A DNA stretch of 64,000 bases from Microbacterium sp. LWO14-1.2. GTDB lineage: Bacteria; Actinomycetota; Actinomycetes; Actinomycetales; Microbacteriaceae. The stretch is from the NCBI RefSeq assembly GCF_038397715.1, contig NZ_CP151633.1:248001-312000 (forward strand). Reading direction: 5' to 3'. This document shows, one piece after another, positions 43,961 through 53,305 of this stretch. How positions within the stretch are numbered: position 1 is the stretch's first letter; each line of letters opens with the position of its first letter. Made by a program: the position numbers and the translations under genes. Under the pieces are notes generated by a model, which saw only the letters and a program-made list of their open reading frames with translations, was not told where the DNA came from and made no database searches.

Positions 43961-44308
43961 ATGGGCAAGTTCATCTACGAAGGCGGACCGAAGGTCGAGA
44001 TCGAGGACCGCGCCCTCACCCACATCCAGCTGGTCATGACCGCGAAGCTCCGCCGTGGCGAGCCGTTCCCCTTCTCGTGGCGCGAGGACTCCAGCGTCGG
44101 CGGCGGTCGCACGACCGTCTGGATCCACTCCGGCAGCTCGATCGTCTTCAAGTACTTCGGCAGCCGCTCCCCCTCCGTCAACCGCGCCTGGGTGGAGGCT
44201 CTCGCCTACACGGCGAACACCCCCACGGGGATGTATCTCGTGCCCGAGCCCGCCGAGACCGCGGCCATCGACAAGGTGGGCGAGTCCGCGGCGGGCGCTG
44301 CGGTGTAA
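43961..44308 (+). CDS. Small conserved protein of Microbacteriaceae type
   Basis: A 115-aa protein starting at the ATG with AAGGAG upstream (43961). The sequence MGKFIYEGGPKVEIEDRALTH..., with SSSIVFKYFGSR-like core (SGSSIVFKYFGSRSPSVN), resembles a short family widespread in this bacterial family (DUF7882-like). No catalytic residues are evident. It stands in a 174-base spacer after the lipoprotein gene and ten bases before the next gene. Confidence 0.78.
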   Translation: MGKFIYEGGPKVEIEDRALTHIQLVMTAKLRRGEPFPFSWREDSSVGGGRTTVWIHSGSSIVFKYFGSRSPSVNRAWVEALAYTANTPTGMYLVPEPAETAAIDKVGESAAGAAV

Positions 44309-44318
44309 CCTCGCTCGC

Positions 44319-45182
44319 ATGAGCGCGGCATCCTCCCTCTCCGAGATCGCCGCCGAGCTCTACACCCAGCCGCTCGGCGACTTCATCGCCGCACGCAACG
44401 CCCGAGCCGCCGATACGTCGGACAAAGCGCTGGCGACCGGCATCCGCGCCCTGCGCAAGCCGTCGGTCGCTGCCTGGGTCGTCAACGTGTTCGCCAGCGA
44501 ACGCGCGTCCCAGCTCGGCGAAGCCCTGCAGCTCGCGGCGGAGCTGCGCGAGGCGCAGGAGGACCTCGACGCGAGAGCACTCGCGCAGCTCGGACGCGAT
44601 CGCCGCGCGCTCACCGCCCGGCTGGCGGCGGCCGCGGCGGATCTCGCGGAGTCGAGAGGCGAGCGGGTCACGCCGTCGACGAGGGATGCCGTGCAGCAGA
44701 CGATCTCCGCGGCGTTCTTCGACCCGGATGCCGCAGCCGCTGTCGCCTCGGGCCGGCTGGTGCGGGAGCTCGAGCCCACCGGGACGTTCGCCGACGCCAT
44801 GGACACGATCGTCGGCGGCGGCATCCCCTCCGCGCCGCTCCCGCCCTCGGCACCGCCCGACGAGCTGAAGGCCCGCCGCGCGCGCCGCGACGCGGAACGG
44901 GCGGTGCGAGAGGCGGAGCAGGCCCACGAGCGGGCTGCGCGCGATGCCGCCAAGGCCGAACGCGTCGCGGAAGAAGCGGCTGCCCGTGCCGATGACCTCA
45001 CCTCGCGAGTTGCCGACCTCGAGAAGGAACTCGACCGCGCCCGCAGGGAGGCGAAACACGCCGACACCGATGCCGCAGACGCGCGCGAACGTCGTGCAGC
45101 GGCATCGCGCGCAGCCGACGAGGCAGAGGAGGCCCTGACAGCGGCGCGCAGCGCTCTCGACGCCCTCGACGGCTCCCGCTGA
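44319..45182 (+). CDS. Coiled-coil protein of unknown function
   Basis: A 287-aa protein. The N-terminal 150 residues are helical (ELYTQPLGDFIAARNARAADTSDKALA..., KPSVAAWVVNVFASERASQL), and the C-terminal 100 residues are a long charged coiled coil very rich in Ala, Arg and Glu. TAACCT at 44305-44310 lies at leaderless distance from the ATG at 44319 and overlaps the end of the previous gene. Proteins of this layout are seen in actinobacteria without a known role. A strong hairpin follows. Confidence 0.76.
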   Translation: MSAASSLSEIAAELYTQPLGDFIAARNARAADTSDKALATGIRALRKPSVAAWVVNVFASERASQLGEALQLAAELREAQEDLDARALAQLGRDRRALTARLAAAAADLAESRGERVTPSTRDAVQQTISAAFFDPDAAAAVASGRLVRELEPTGTFADAMDTIVGGGIPSAPLPPSAPPDELKARRARRDAERAVREAEQAHERAARDAAKAERVAEEAAARADDLTSRVADLEKELDRARREAKHADTDAADARERRAAASRAADEAEEALTAARSALDALDGSR

Positions 45183-45215
45183 CCCCGGGGACGCTGCGCA
45201 GCCTCCGGATACGAC

Positions 45216-45251
45216 GAAGCCCCGCCGCCGCGGATGCGGTGACGGGGCTTC
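45216..45251. terminator. Hairpin between the coiled-coil gene and tmRNA
   Basis: GAAGCCCCG (45216-45224) pairs with CGGGGCTTC (45243-45251), with an inner GC-rich extension. It lies between convergent transcripts (coiled-coil gene and tmRNA) and ends in short T/A-rich flanks, so it can serve both. Confidence 0.75.
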
Positions 45252-45267
45252 CTCTGTGACAGCGACC

Positions 45268-45637
45268 TGGTGGAGCTGGGGGGAATCGAACCCCCGTCCA
45301 ACGCTGAGTCTCCACGCCTTCTCCGGGCGCAGTCTGTGGAAGCGTTCTGCTCGGCTCCGACCTTTGTCACAGACACCTAAGTCGACGAGCCCAGCCTGGG
45401 AAGAGTCCCACGTGACGTCCAGACGCCGTCACGCAGCAAGATTCCTAGATGACGCCAGGATCCGTATCGGAATCACATACGGTCTGACGGACTATCGGGC
45501 TCGCTTAGGCAGCGAGGGCGAAGTCGTTGCGCTTGGTTTCGGCAACTATTGTTTTGCAGAGAGCGTTTACGAGATAACTCTGCATCCTCGGCCCGCTTCT
45601 CGTGGATTCACAGGCGCTGTCGAAACCGATCAGCCCC
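45268..45637 (-). ncRNA. ssrA: tmRNA (SsrA)
   Basis: About 370 nt. The 5' GGGGCTGATCGGTTTCGACAG and the 3' end, a T-arm with GGTTCGAA-type loop closing in AGCTCCACCA, pair as an alanine-type acceptor stem. The tag reading frame at 45505-45543 encodes AETKRNDFALAA followed by TAA. It frees stalled ribosomes and marks the product for proteolysis. The tag sequence is of the actinobacterial type. Confidence 0.95.
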
Positions 45638-45779
45638 GTGGTCCTTCTCTCGAAGGAGCCGCTGTCACTCTGTGGATTTTTCACCTCGGGGAGCGAAGTC
45701 CCCGAGCATCACAGACTACAACGTCGAAGCGGTCTCTGCCATTCCGTCCCCCTCCGACTCCTGGCGTAGAGTCGCGGTC

Positions 45780-46448
45780 ATGAGCGAAGTCACCATCACG
45801 GTCCGCGGAGAACACGAGACGCGCATCGCACCTGAACGCGCGACCATCCAGGTCAGCGTGCGCGTGGACGGCCCGGATCGCGCAGCCGTCGTCGACCGCG
45901 TGATGCGGCTCACCGAGCCCGTACGCGACTCGATCACGAGCCGGGCGGATGCCGGAGCGGTGGTCGACTGGACGAGCAAGCGACTCTCCGTGCGGGCCGA
46001 GCGCCCCTGGAACACAGAGGGCAAGCGCCTCGCTCCCTTGTACTACGCGAGCATCGACCTCACCGCCACGTTCACGGAGGCGTCTGACCTGTCGGAATGG
46101 GTCTCCGAGGTCTCGCCCTGGGACGGTGTCGAGCTCGGCTGGGTGGACTGGCACCTCACGCCCGCGACCCGCGCAGAGACCGAGCGGACCGTGGCCGCCG
46201 AGGCCGTCAGCGTCGCTGTGACGCGCGCGGAGGCCTACGCAGGCGCACTGGGGCTGGTCGAGGTCACGCCCCGTGAGATCGCCGACGTCGGCCTCATCTC
46301 GAGCGGGCAGCCCTCGCCGACGCCCCCGATGATGATGAAGGCGTCCAGAGGCGCCGCCTTCGCGGCCGACGCGACGCCGGCGATGGAGTACGAGCCCGAG
46401 GACATCGTCATCTCGGCGACGGTCGAGGCGCGCTTCCTCGCGCGCTGA
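45780..46448 (+). CDS. SIMPL domain-containing protein
   Basis: A 222-aa protein of the SIMPL/DUF541 family: the start VTITVRGEHETRIAPERATIQVSVRVDG and the later YAGALGLVEVTPREIADVGLIS fit. It lacks a signal peptide, so it probably stays in the cytoplasm. TAGAGT (45767-45772) seven bases before the ATG indicates a leaderless transcript. Convergent with hflX. The biochemical role of the family is poorly known. Confidence 0.87.
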   Translation: MSEVTITVRGEHETRIAPERATIQVSVRVDGPDRAAVVDRVMRLTEPVRDSITSRADAGAVVDWTSKRLSVRAERPWNTEGKRLAPLYYASIDLTATFTEASDLSEWVSEVSPWDGVELGWVDWHLTPATRAETERTVAAEAVSVAVTRAEAYAGALGLVEVTPREIADVGLISSGQPSPTPPMMMKASRGAAFAADATPAMEYEPEDIVISATVEARFLAR

Positions 46449-46473
46449 CCTTCTGCCCTGGCCCGCCTGAGCG

Positions 46474-47985
46474 TCAGGCGTCGACCGCGAAGGGCTCCAG
46501 GTCTGCGGCGAGCCGCTCCGACACCCGCGCGTGCACGAGGGTTCCGTCCTCCCGGTGGTCCACAGACAGGAGCATGCCCGTCTCGTGGATCGCCGCGACG
46601 AGGTCGCCGCGATCGTACGGGACGACCGCGTGCACCTCGACTGCGGGCTTCGGCAGAGCCTCCTCGATCGCCGCGCGCAGTTCGTCGATGCCCTCGCCCG
46701 ACCGCGACGACACGAAGTGCGCCTTCGGCTCGAGGCCCCGCAGCACGAGTCGTTCGTCCGGCGCGATGAGGTCGGCCTTGTTGAAGACGACCAGCTCGGG
46801 CAGGTCCCTGACCCCGACATCGCCCATCACATCGCGAACGGTCTGCAGCTGACCCGCCGGATCGGGGTGCGAACCGTCGACCACGTGCAGCACGACGTCG
46901 GCGTCGCCCACCTCCTCCAGCGTCGACCGGAAGGCCTCGACCAGCTGGTGCGGCAGGTTGCGCACGAACCCCACGGTGTCGGTCAGCGTGTACACGCGGC
47001 CGTCGGATGTCTCGGATCGACGCACGGTCGCGTCGAGAGTCGCGAACAGCGCGTTCTCGACGAGCACGCCCGCGCTCGTGAGCGCATTGAGGAGGCTCGA
47101 CTTGCCGGCGTTCGTGTACCCGGCGATCGCGACGGACGGGATCGTGTTGCGCTTGCGCTCGGCGCGCTTCGCCTCGCGAGCGGGACCGAAGTCGCGGATC
47201 TGCCGGCGCAGCAGCGCCATCTTGGTGCGGATCCGGCGACGGTCGAGCTCGATCTTCGTCTCACCCGGTCCACGGGAGCCCATGCCCGCGCCGCCGGCGC
47301 CGACCTGGCCACCGGCCTGACGGCTCATGGACTCACCCCACCCACGAAGGCGCGGCAGGAGGTACTCGAGTTGAGCGAGCTCCACCTGCGCCTTGCCCTC
47401 GCGGCTCTTCGCGTGCTGGCTGAAGATGTCGAGGATGACGGTCGTGCGGTCGATGACCTTGACCTTCACGACGTCCTCGAGCGCGCGACGCTGGCTGGGC
47501 GCCAGCTCGGTGTCGGCGATCACGGTGTCGGCGCCGACCGCCGCGACGATGTCCTTGAGCTCCTGCGCCTTGCCGCGCCCGAGATAGGTGGCGGCGTCGG
47601 GATGCGGTCGACGCTGCAGCACTCCGTCGAGAACGACGGCGCCGGCCGTCTCGGCGAGGGCGGCGAGTTCGCGCAGCGAGTTCTCGGCATCCTCCTGCGC
47701 ACCCTGCGGGTACACGCCCGCGAGGACGACGTTCTCGAGCCGCAGCTGCCGGTACTCGACCTCGGTGACGTCCTCGAGCTCCGTGGAGAGCCCAGCGACG
47801 CGACGGAGCGCGTGGCGATCCTCGAGGTCCCACTGCTCCCCGTCCGATGTCGCGTGCGCCGCCGTCTCGCGGTCCTGCAGCGCCTGCGCTGCGCCGAAGA
47901 CTCGCGGCTCGGTGCGCCGTTCGGCGTTCGAGAGCACGCGGTCGAGCGCGTCGTCGCCGGTCGAGTGTGTCGTGGTATCCGTCAT
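46474..47985 (-). CDS. hflX: GTPase HflX
   Basis: A 503-aa ribosome-associated GTPase. The N-terminal HflX domain contains YLGRGKAQELK (134-144), then the Gly-rich segment QVGAGGAGMGSRGPGETKIE. The G domain has G1 GYTNAGKSS (289-297), DTVGF (G3) and NKAD (G4). It splits or rescues stalled 70S ribosomes under stress. It follows dapF in the conserved actinobacterial order, but is separated here by the divergent methyltransferase gene. Confidence 0.96.
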   Translation of the reverse strand: MTDTTTHSTGDDALDRVLSNAERRTEPRVFGAAQALQDRETAAHATSDGEQWDLEDRHALRRVAGLSTELEDVTEVEYRQLRLENVVLAGVYPQGAQEDAENSLRELAALAETAGAVVLDGVLQRRPHPDAATYLGRGKAQELKDIVAAVGADTVIADTELAPSQRRALEDVVKVKVIDRTTVILDIFSQHAKSREGKAQVELAQLEYLLPRLRGWGESMSRQAGGQVGAGGAGMGSRGPGETKIELDRRRIRTKMALLRRQIRDFGPAREAKRAERKRNTIPSVAIAGYTNAGKSSLLNALTSAGVLVENALFATLDATVRRSETSDGRVYTLTDTVGFVRNLPHQLVEAFRSTLEEVGDADVVLHVVDGSHPDPAGQLQTVRDVMGDVGVRDLPELVVFNKADLIAPDERLVLRGLEPKAHFVSSRSGEGIDELRAAIEEALPKPAVEVHAVVPYDRGDLVAAIHETGMLLSVDHREDGTLVHARVSERLAADLEPFAVDA

Positions 47986-48053
47986 CCGTCCCTGTTCTCT
48001 GGGTTTGGTTGCGAGCCTTAACCTTAGCCCGCGCTGTCCGCTACGCTCACGGT

Positions 48054-48707
48054 ATGGGGTCCGACCATTACTTCACTGCGGCCCCGGCGAGTCCTGAGAA
48101 CCTGCGCACGATCCGTGTATCGCTCGCAGGCCGCGAGCTGGACGTCACCACAGCGGGTGGCGTCTTCAGCCCGGATCGGCTGGACGCCGGAACTGCGGTC
48201 CTGCTCGCGAATATGCCTCCCGTGCCGCCGGGAGGCCATCTTCTCGACCTCGGCAGCGGGTGGGGTCCGATCTCCCTGTCGATGGCGCTCGCCTCGCCGC
48301 ACGCGACCGTCTGGGCGGTCGACGTCAACGAGCGTGCTCTCGACCTGGTCCGCCGCAACGCGGCGTCTCTCGGCCTCACCAATGTCAACGCCCGTCGCCC
48401 TGAAGATGTTCCCGGCGACGTGATGTTCCGCTCCATCCGCTCGAACCCGCCGATCCGCGTCGGCAAGAACGAGTTGCACGGCCTGCTGGAGAAGTGGATC
48501 CCACGCCTCGACGAACGCAGCGACGCGTGGCTCGTGGTGCAGCGCAATCTCGGCGCGGACTCGCTCCAGCGCTGGATCGGCGCGACCTTCCACCCCGGCT
48601 TCAGCGTCTACCGCACCGCCACGGCCAAGGGATACCGGGTGCTCAAGGTGCGCAAGCACGGCACCCCGCCCACCGAGCCCATCACGGTGCCCCTCGACGA
48701 CGACTGA
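48054..48707 (+). CDS. RsmC-like class I SAM methyltransferase
   Basis: A 217-aa protein. SAM motif I is LLDLGSGWGPISLSMA (about 63-78), motif II is VWAVDVNERAL, and the catalytic-type NPP motif is in SIRSNPPIRVG, as in N-directed rRNA G-methyltransferases of the RsmC/RlmG family. It probably methylates a guanine in 16S or 23S rRNA. TACGCT (48042-48047) six bases before the ATG suggests a leaderless mRNA. It is divergent from hflX. Confidence 0.87.
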   Translation: MGSDHYFTAAPASPENLRTIRVSLAGRELDVTTAGGVFSPDRLDAGTAVLLANMPPVPPGGHLLDLGSGWGPISLSMALASPHATVWAVDVNERALDLVRRNAASLGLTNVNARRPEDVPGDVMFRSIRSNPPIRVGKNELHGLLEKWIPRLDERSDAWLVVQRNLGADSLQRWIGATFHPGFSVYRTATAKGYRVLKVRKHGTPPTEPITVPLDDD

Positions 48708-48728
48708 CACGCCGGCGAGCAGGGCGGG

Positions 48729-49601
48729 TCAGACCAGCTCGACCTCGCCGCTGAACACGAGCTGTGCCGGTCCGGAGAGGCCGACGTGCTCTCCGTCTTC
48801 CGCGGGGAACATCCGCACGCCCAGCACGCCGCCCGGGACCTCGACCCGCCAGTGATCCGGCGCTTGCGCGCCCGCCCAGTGGCGGACCGCCAATGCCGTC
48901 GCCGCGACTCCCGTGCCGCAGCTCAGCGTCTCCCCGACGCCTCGCTCGGACACGCGCATGCGCACATGTCCGACCCCGTCCCGCACGAGCGGCTCGGCGG
49001 GAACGACGAACTCGACGTTCGCGCCGTGCGGCGGTGCGGGGTCGAGCTCCGGCGCGCGGTGCAGTTCGAGGGAGGCGAGCTCGGCGTCTTCGGCGAGAGC
49101 GACGACGACGTGCGGGTTGCCGACGTCGACGCCGAGTCCCGGACGCGTGACCGCCAGGCCGTCGGCCTTCACGAGCGGGTCGCCGCCCGAGAGTCGCCAT
49201 GCGCCGAGGTCGACCTGGTATCCGGTGTCACTGCGGGTGATGTCGCGGACCCCTGCGCGGGTGCCGATCGGAAGGGTCGATCCGGGTTCCAGCGTCGCGA
49301 GGCCCGACCGCAGCAGGTAGTGGGCGAAGACGCGGATGCCGTTCCCGCACATCTCCGCGAGCGATCCGTCGGCGTTCCGATAGTCCATGAACCACTCGGC
49401 GGCGGGCTCCTCGTCGAGGGAGGCACGCCCCTCCGGGATCGCCGCTGAGCGCACGACGCGGAGAATGCCGTCTGCGCCGATTCCGAAGTGACGGTCGCAG
49501 AGCGCGGCGACCTGCTCTGCGCTCAGCTCGAGCGTGCCGTCGGGGTCGGCGATGATGACGAAGTCGTTGCCCGTGCCGTGCCCCTTGGTGAATGCGACCA
49601 T
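48729..49601 (-). CDS. dapF: Diaminopimelate epimerase
   Basis: A 290-aa epimerase converting LL- to meso-diaminopimelate for lysine and peptidoglycan synthesis. The two catalytic cysteines are C85 ([10 protein letters not shown]) and C228 ([11 protein letters not shown]), and the start [10 protein letters not shown] is typical. TAGACT and GGAGG both precede the ATG at 49601. In the usual order dapF follows miaA; here two genes intervene. Confidence 0.97.
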   Translation of the reverse strand: MVAFTKGHGTGNDFVIIADPDGTLELSAEQVAALCDRHFGIGADGILRVVRSAAIPEGRASLDEEPAAEWFMDYRNADGSLAEMCGNGIRVFAHYLLRSGLATLEPGSTLPIGTRAGVRDITRSDTGYQVDLGAWRLSGGDPLVKADGLAVTRPGLGVDVGNPHVVVALAEDAELASLELHRAPELDPAPPHGANVEFVVPAEPLVRDGVGHVRMRVSERGVGETLSCGTGVAATALAVRHWAGAQAPDHWRVEVPGGVLGVRMFPAEDGEHVGLSGPAQLVFSGEVELV

Positions 49602-49623
49602 GCCTCCAGTCTAGGGATCGCGG

Positions 49624-50091
49624 CTATGCGTCGACGATCAGCCGCTTGCCGGTGTTACTCACCGAGAAGCGCTCGTATCCGAGGCTGTCGTAGAAGGCCA
49701 GCACCGATTCGTTGCCCTCGCGGACCATGAGCTGGATCTTCGGGCACCCCATGGCGAGGAGCAACCGCTCGGCCTCCGTGACGACGGCGCGGGCGACACC
49801 GCGCCCCCGATGGCTCACAGCGGTCGCGAGGTAGTACAGCCAGCCGCGGTGTCCGTCGTACCCCGCCATCACCGTACCGACGATGCGCGGTGTGATGCCG
49901 TCGGTGCCGTCGCTGTCGTCGGTGCCGTCGCTGTCGTCGACGGCGACGAGGAAGAGCTCGGGCTGCACCTGGAGCTTCCGTTGGATGTCTCGGCGCGGAT
50001 CGTTCCAGGGCCTGGTGAGACCGGCCTCCTCCCAGAGTGCGATGACCGCTTCCGTGTCACGATCGTCGAATGCGCGGATGCTCCAGGCCAT
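49624..50091 (-). CDS. GNAT acetyltransferase, YpeA-like
   Basis: A 155-aa N-acetyltransferase. Its sequence closely follows E. coli YpeA in style: VIALWEEAGLTRPWNDPRRD, VAGYDGHRG-type VMAGYDGHRGWLYYLAT, the acetyl-CoA loop HRGRGVARAVV and GCPKIQLMVREGN. The acceptor is unknown. An in-frame duplication (DSDGTD twice, residues about 53-64) lies in the loop before the central strand. TAGACT lies six bases before the ATG. It is inserted between miaA and dapF. Confidence 0.87.
   Translation of the reverse strand: MAWSIRAFDDRDTEAVIALWEEAGLTRPWNDPRRDIQRKLQVQPELFLVAVDDSDGTDDSDGTDGITPRIVGTVMAGYDGHRGWLYYLATAVSHRGRGVARAVVTEAERLLLAMGCPKIQLMVREGNESVLAFYDSLGYERFSVSNTGKRLIVDA
49903..49938. repeat. In-frame 18-bp tandem duplication in the GNAT gene
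   Basis: Two exact copies of an 18-bp unit (49903-49920 and 49921-49938, each beginning GGTGCCGTCG). They add one extra copy of the hexapeptide DSDGTD to a surface loop. Length is a multiple of three, so the frame is kept; copy number may vary between strains. Confidence 0.85.
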
Positions 50092-50116
50092 CCTCCGAGT
50101 CTAGGATCGCGCGGTC

Positions 50117-50644
50117 TCAGTCCTTGACCACGCGGTAGCGACCACACAGGAAGGCGCGGTTGCGGGCGACCTCCAGCAGCTCGAGGGTGAGCGCACGGGG
50201 AAGCAGTGGAGCGCCCGAGCCGAGGGTCACCGGGGCGTACTGCACCCACACCTCGTCGAGGAGCCCGGCGTCGGCGAACTGCCCCGCGAGGTCTCCCCCG
50301 CCGACCACCCAGACGCCCTTCCCGCCGGCGGTCTCGACCATCTCCGCGTGCGCGGCCGCGACGTCACCCTGAGCGAAGCGGATGTCGCCCTGCTCCGGGC
50401 GGTCGAGGTCGCGGTGCGTGAACACCCACGTCGGCTGTGCGTACCCCCACGTGCCCTGCTCATGTCGCATCACCCATTCATACGTCGACGCACCCATCGC
50501 GAGGGCACCCATCCCCCGCTCGAACTCCTGGTACGCCATCGGGCCGTCCTCGTCGATGTCCTGCGAGAGCAGCCAGTCGAGGGAGTGATCGTCTGTCGCG
50601 ATGAAGCCGTCGAGGCTCGACGCGGTGTAGAAGTGGGTGGTCAT
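50117..50644 (-). CDS. RibD C-terminal / dihydrofolate reductase-like family protein
   Basis: A 175-aa protein with the DHFR-like fold of the RibD C-terminal family. The start THFYTASSLDGFIATDDHSLDWL and the Gly-rich cofactor loop GVWVVGGGDLAGQFADAGLLDEV are characteristic. Members bind NADPH; many stand-alone copies have no assigned substrate. The ATG at 50644 begins the conserved domain; an upstream extension is unsupported. It is inserted between miaA and the GNAT gene. Confidence 0.88.
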   Translation of the reverse strand: MTTHFYTASSLDGFIATDDHSLDWLLSQDIDEDGPMAYQEFERGMGALAMGASTYEWVMRHEQGTWGYAQPTWVFTHRDLDRPEQGDIRFAQGDVAAAHAEMVETAGGKGVWVVGGGDLAGQFADAGLLDEVWVQYAPVTLGSGAPLLPRALTLELLEVARNRAFLCGRYRVVKD

Positions 50645-50734
50645 GCCGCCAGGTTCCCACCGACCTCCGACATTCGCGGCGCACACCGCGCCTGCCGCAC
50701 GGGCGCCGCTCGGGTGAGCTCGACTCACCTCGAC

Positions 50735-51673
50735 TCACCTCGAGAGGAGTGATCCCGCGTCGATGGGCGCGTCGTGCCATTCGAGATCGGCGTACCGCTT
50801 GAACCAGGAGACCTGTCGACGCGCGTATCGACGCGTGAGCGCCTGCGTCTGCTCGATCGCCTCGCGTGCGGATAGCTGCCCGTCGAGTTGCGCGAGGGCT
50901 TGGGCATACCCGATCGCTCGGCGAGCGGTCGTGCCGCGCTCCAACCCTCGCGAGCGGAGGGCGTCGACCTCCTCGACGAGACCCGCCCGCCACATCCGCT
51001 CCACGCGCTCGTCGAGGCGCTCGACCAGGTGCGACCTGTCGACGTGCAAGCCGACGATTCGGGTGTGGGGGTGCCAGAGCGCAGGCTCCGCCGGGAGTGC
51101 GGCCCCGTGGGTCGCGCTCCCCTGCTCGAGCACTTCGAGGGCTCGCATCACTCGTCGCGCGTTCTTGGCGTCGATGCGATCCGCCGTGGCGGGGTCGAGT
51201 CGCCTCAGCCGGGCGAGCAGCGCGTCGAGACCGCTGTCGTCGAGTTCTCGTTGGAGTCGATCGCGGACAGCGGTGTCGCGGGGCGGGAACGCGAAGTCGA
51301 AGACCACGCTGGAGACGTACAGACCGGATCCGCCGACGAGGATCGCGTCGCCTCCACGGGAGTGGATGTCAGCCGCCGCGGCGCGTGCGAGCGGCTGGTA
51401 CCAGGCCACGCCCGCTTCCTCGTCGACATCGCGCACGTCGAGCAGGTGGTGCGGGATGCCGCGACGCTCGTCGACCGTCAGCTTCGCCGTGCCGATGTCC
51501 ATGCCCCGGTAGAGCTGCATCGCATCGGCGTTGATGATCTCCGCGTGGTTGCCTCGCGCACGCAGGGTTTCGGCGAGGTCGAGGGCGAGATCGCTCTTGC
51601 CCGTCCCCGTCGCACCGACGACGACCCACAGCTTCGGAGTACCCGACGCCGAGGCGACGCTGTCTGCGGTCAC
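50735..51673 (-). CDS. miaA: tRNA dimethylallyltransferase
   Basis: A 312-aa enzyme adding the isopentenyl group to A37 of tRNAs reading U-starting codons. The P-loop is GATGTGKSD at 20-28, with [18 protein letters not shown] and the [19 protein letters not shown] segments. The GTG start at 51673 overlaps the miaB stop (GTGA), so both tRNA A37 modification enzymes are translationally coupled. Confidence 0.95.
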   Translation of the reverse strand: MTADSVASASGTPKLWVVVGATGTGKSDLALDLAETLRARGNHAEIINADAMQLYRGMDIGTAKLTVDERRGIPHHLLDVRDVDEEAGVAWYQPLARAAAADIHSRGGDAILVGGSGLYVSSVVFDFAFPPRDTAVRDRLQRELDDSGLDALLARLRRLDPATADRIDAKNARRVMRALEVLEQGSATHGAALPAEPALWHPHTRIVGLHVDRSHLVERLDERVERMWRAGLVEEVDALRSRGLERGTTARRAIGYAQALAQLDGQLSAREAIEQTQALTRRYARRQVSWFKRYADLEWHDAPIDAGSLLSR

Positions 51674-53217
51674 ACGCCGACGCGAAGCGTGGGGAGGCCG
51701 AGCGACACCGCTCGTGCTCCGCCGGACGACGCCGGAGCGGGCACCGCACACGACTCCGCCTGGGCGCGGTCCCAGGCGTCGCCACCGCGGGTTCGGCGGA
51801 TGCGCAGGGGCGCTCCCGTCGGATCGTCGGCGAGCAGGTGGAACGGCGCCGCGTGGCTGATGGTCACGGTCACGACGTCGCCGGGGCGCGGCAGGTCGGA
51901 GCCGGGGGTGACCTCGAAGTGCACGAGTCGGTTGTCCTGCGCTCGTCCGGTGAGGCGGTGCGTCTCGGCATCCTTCTTGCCCTCGCCTGTCGAGACCAGC
52001 ACCTCGACCTCGCGACCGACCTGCTTCTGATTCTCCTCGAGGGAGATGCGCTCCTGCAGGGCGATGAGACGGTTGTAACGCTCCTGCACGATTGCCTTGG
52101 GCACCTGATCCGCCATCGTGGCCGCCGGAGTGCCCTCCCGGATGGAGTACTGGAAGGTGAAGGCGCTGGCGAAGCGCGACTGCTCGACGACCCGCATGGT
52201 GTCTTCGAAGTCCTCGTCGGTCTCGCCGGGGAATCCGACGATGATGTCGGTCGTGATCGCGGCGTGCGGGATCCGGTCGCGAACGCGCTCGAGGATGCCG
52301 AGGAACTTCTCGCTCCGGTAGGAACGGCGCATGGCCTTGAGGATGCGGTCACTGCCGGACTGCAGCGGCATGTGCAGCTGAGGCATCACGTTCGTAGTCT
52401 CGGCCATGGCGTCGATCACGTCGTCGGTGAAGGCCGCGGGGTGGGGGCTGGTGAAGCGGACGCGCTCGAGTCCCTCGATCTCACCGGTCGCGCGGAGGAG
52501 CTTGCCGAAGGCCTGTCGATCACCGAATTCGACACCGTAGGAGTTCACGTTCTGTCCGAGCAGCGTGACCTCGATCGCGCCGTCTTCGACGAGCAGCCGG
52601 ATCTCGTTCAGGATGTCGCCGGGTCGGCGATCCTTCTCCTTGCCTCGCAGGCTCGGGACGATGCAGAACGTGCAGGTGTTGTTGCAGCCGACGGAGATCG
52701 ACACCCACCCGCTGTGGGCGGAGTCGCGCTTGGTCGGAAGCGTCGACGGGAAGATCTCGAGCGACTCGAGGATCTCCATCTCCGCCTCGCCGTTGTGACG
52801 TGCGCGTTCCAGCAGTCCGGGGAGCGAGCCCATGTTGTGCGTGCCGAAGACCACGTCGACCCATGGCGCCTTGTCGAGCACGGCCTGCTTGTCCATCTGC
52901 GCGAGGCACCCGCCGACGGCGATCTGCATGCCGTCCTTGCGCCGCTTGACGGCAGCGAGCTGTCCGAGTGTGCCGTACAGCTTGCCCGCTGCGTTGTCGC
53001 GCACCGCGCAGGTGTTGATGATGACGACGTCGGCTTCGTCGCCGACCTCTGCCCTGATGTAACCGGCGCTCTCGAGCGAACCGGAGAGACGCTCGGAGTC
53101 GTGCACGTTCATCTGACAGCCGAAGGTGCGCACCTCGTAGGAACGCTGTCTGCCGTCGTGGTCGATCGCCGCCGACGACGAGGAGATGATCGTCGGCTCG
53201 CTGCGCGGGATAGTCAT
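51670..53217 (-). CDS. miaB: tRNA-2-methylthio-N6-isopentenyladenosine synthase
   Basis: A 515-aa radical SAM methylthiotransferase. The N-terminal cluster ligands are C34, C70 and C104; the radical SAM triad is C178-x3-C182-x2-C185 ([13 protein letters not shown]). A TRAM domain is near 400-460 ([24 protein letters not shown]). The last 50 residues are an unconserved tail. It completes the A37 modification begun by MiaA. Confidence 0.96.
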   Translation of the reverse strand: MTIPRSEPTIISSSSAAIDHDGRQRSYEVRTFGCQMNVHDSERLSGSLESAGYIRAEVGDEADVVIINTCAVRDNAAGKLYGTLGQLAAVKRRKDGMQIAVGGCLAQMDKQAVLDKAPWVDVVFGTHNMGSLPGLLERARHNGEAEMEILESLEIFPSTLPTKRDSAHSGWVSISVGCNNTCTFCIVPSLRGKEKDRRPGDILNEIRLLVEDGAIEVTLLGQNVNSYGVEFGDRQAFGKLLRATGEIEGLERVRFTSPHPAAFTDDVIDAMAETTNVMPQLHMPLQSGSDRILKAMRRSYRSEKFLGILERVRDRIPHAAITTDIIVGFPGETDEDFEDTMRVVEQSRFASAFTFQYSIREGTPAATMADQVPKAIVQERYNRLIALQERISLEENQKQVGREVEVLVSTGEGKKDAETHRLTGRAQDNRLVHFEVTPGSDLPRPGDVVTVTISHAAPFHLLADDPTGAPLRIRRTRGGDAWDRAQAESCAVPAPASSGGARAVSLGLPTLRVGV

Positions 53218-53305
53218 GATGATTCCATTCTACGAGCGCGTCGACGGGACACCGGCTGTGCTCGACGGAGCGCGAGCGGGCAGCGAGGATCCGATCGTCG
53301 TGGAA

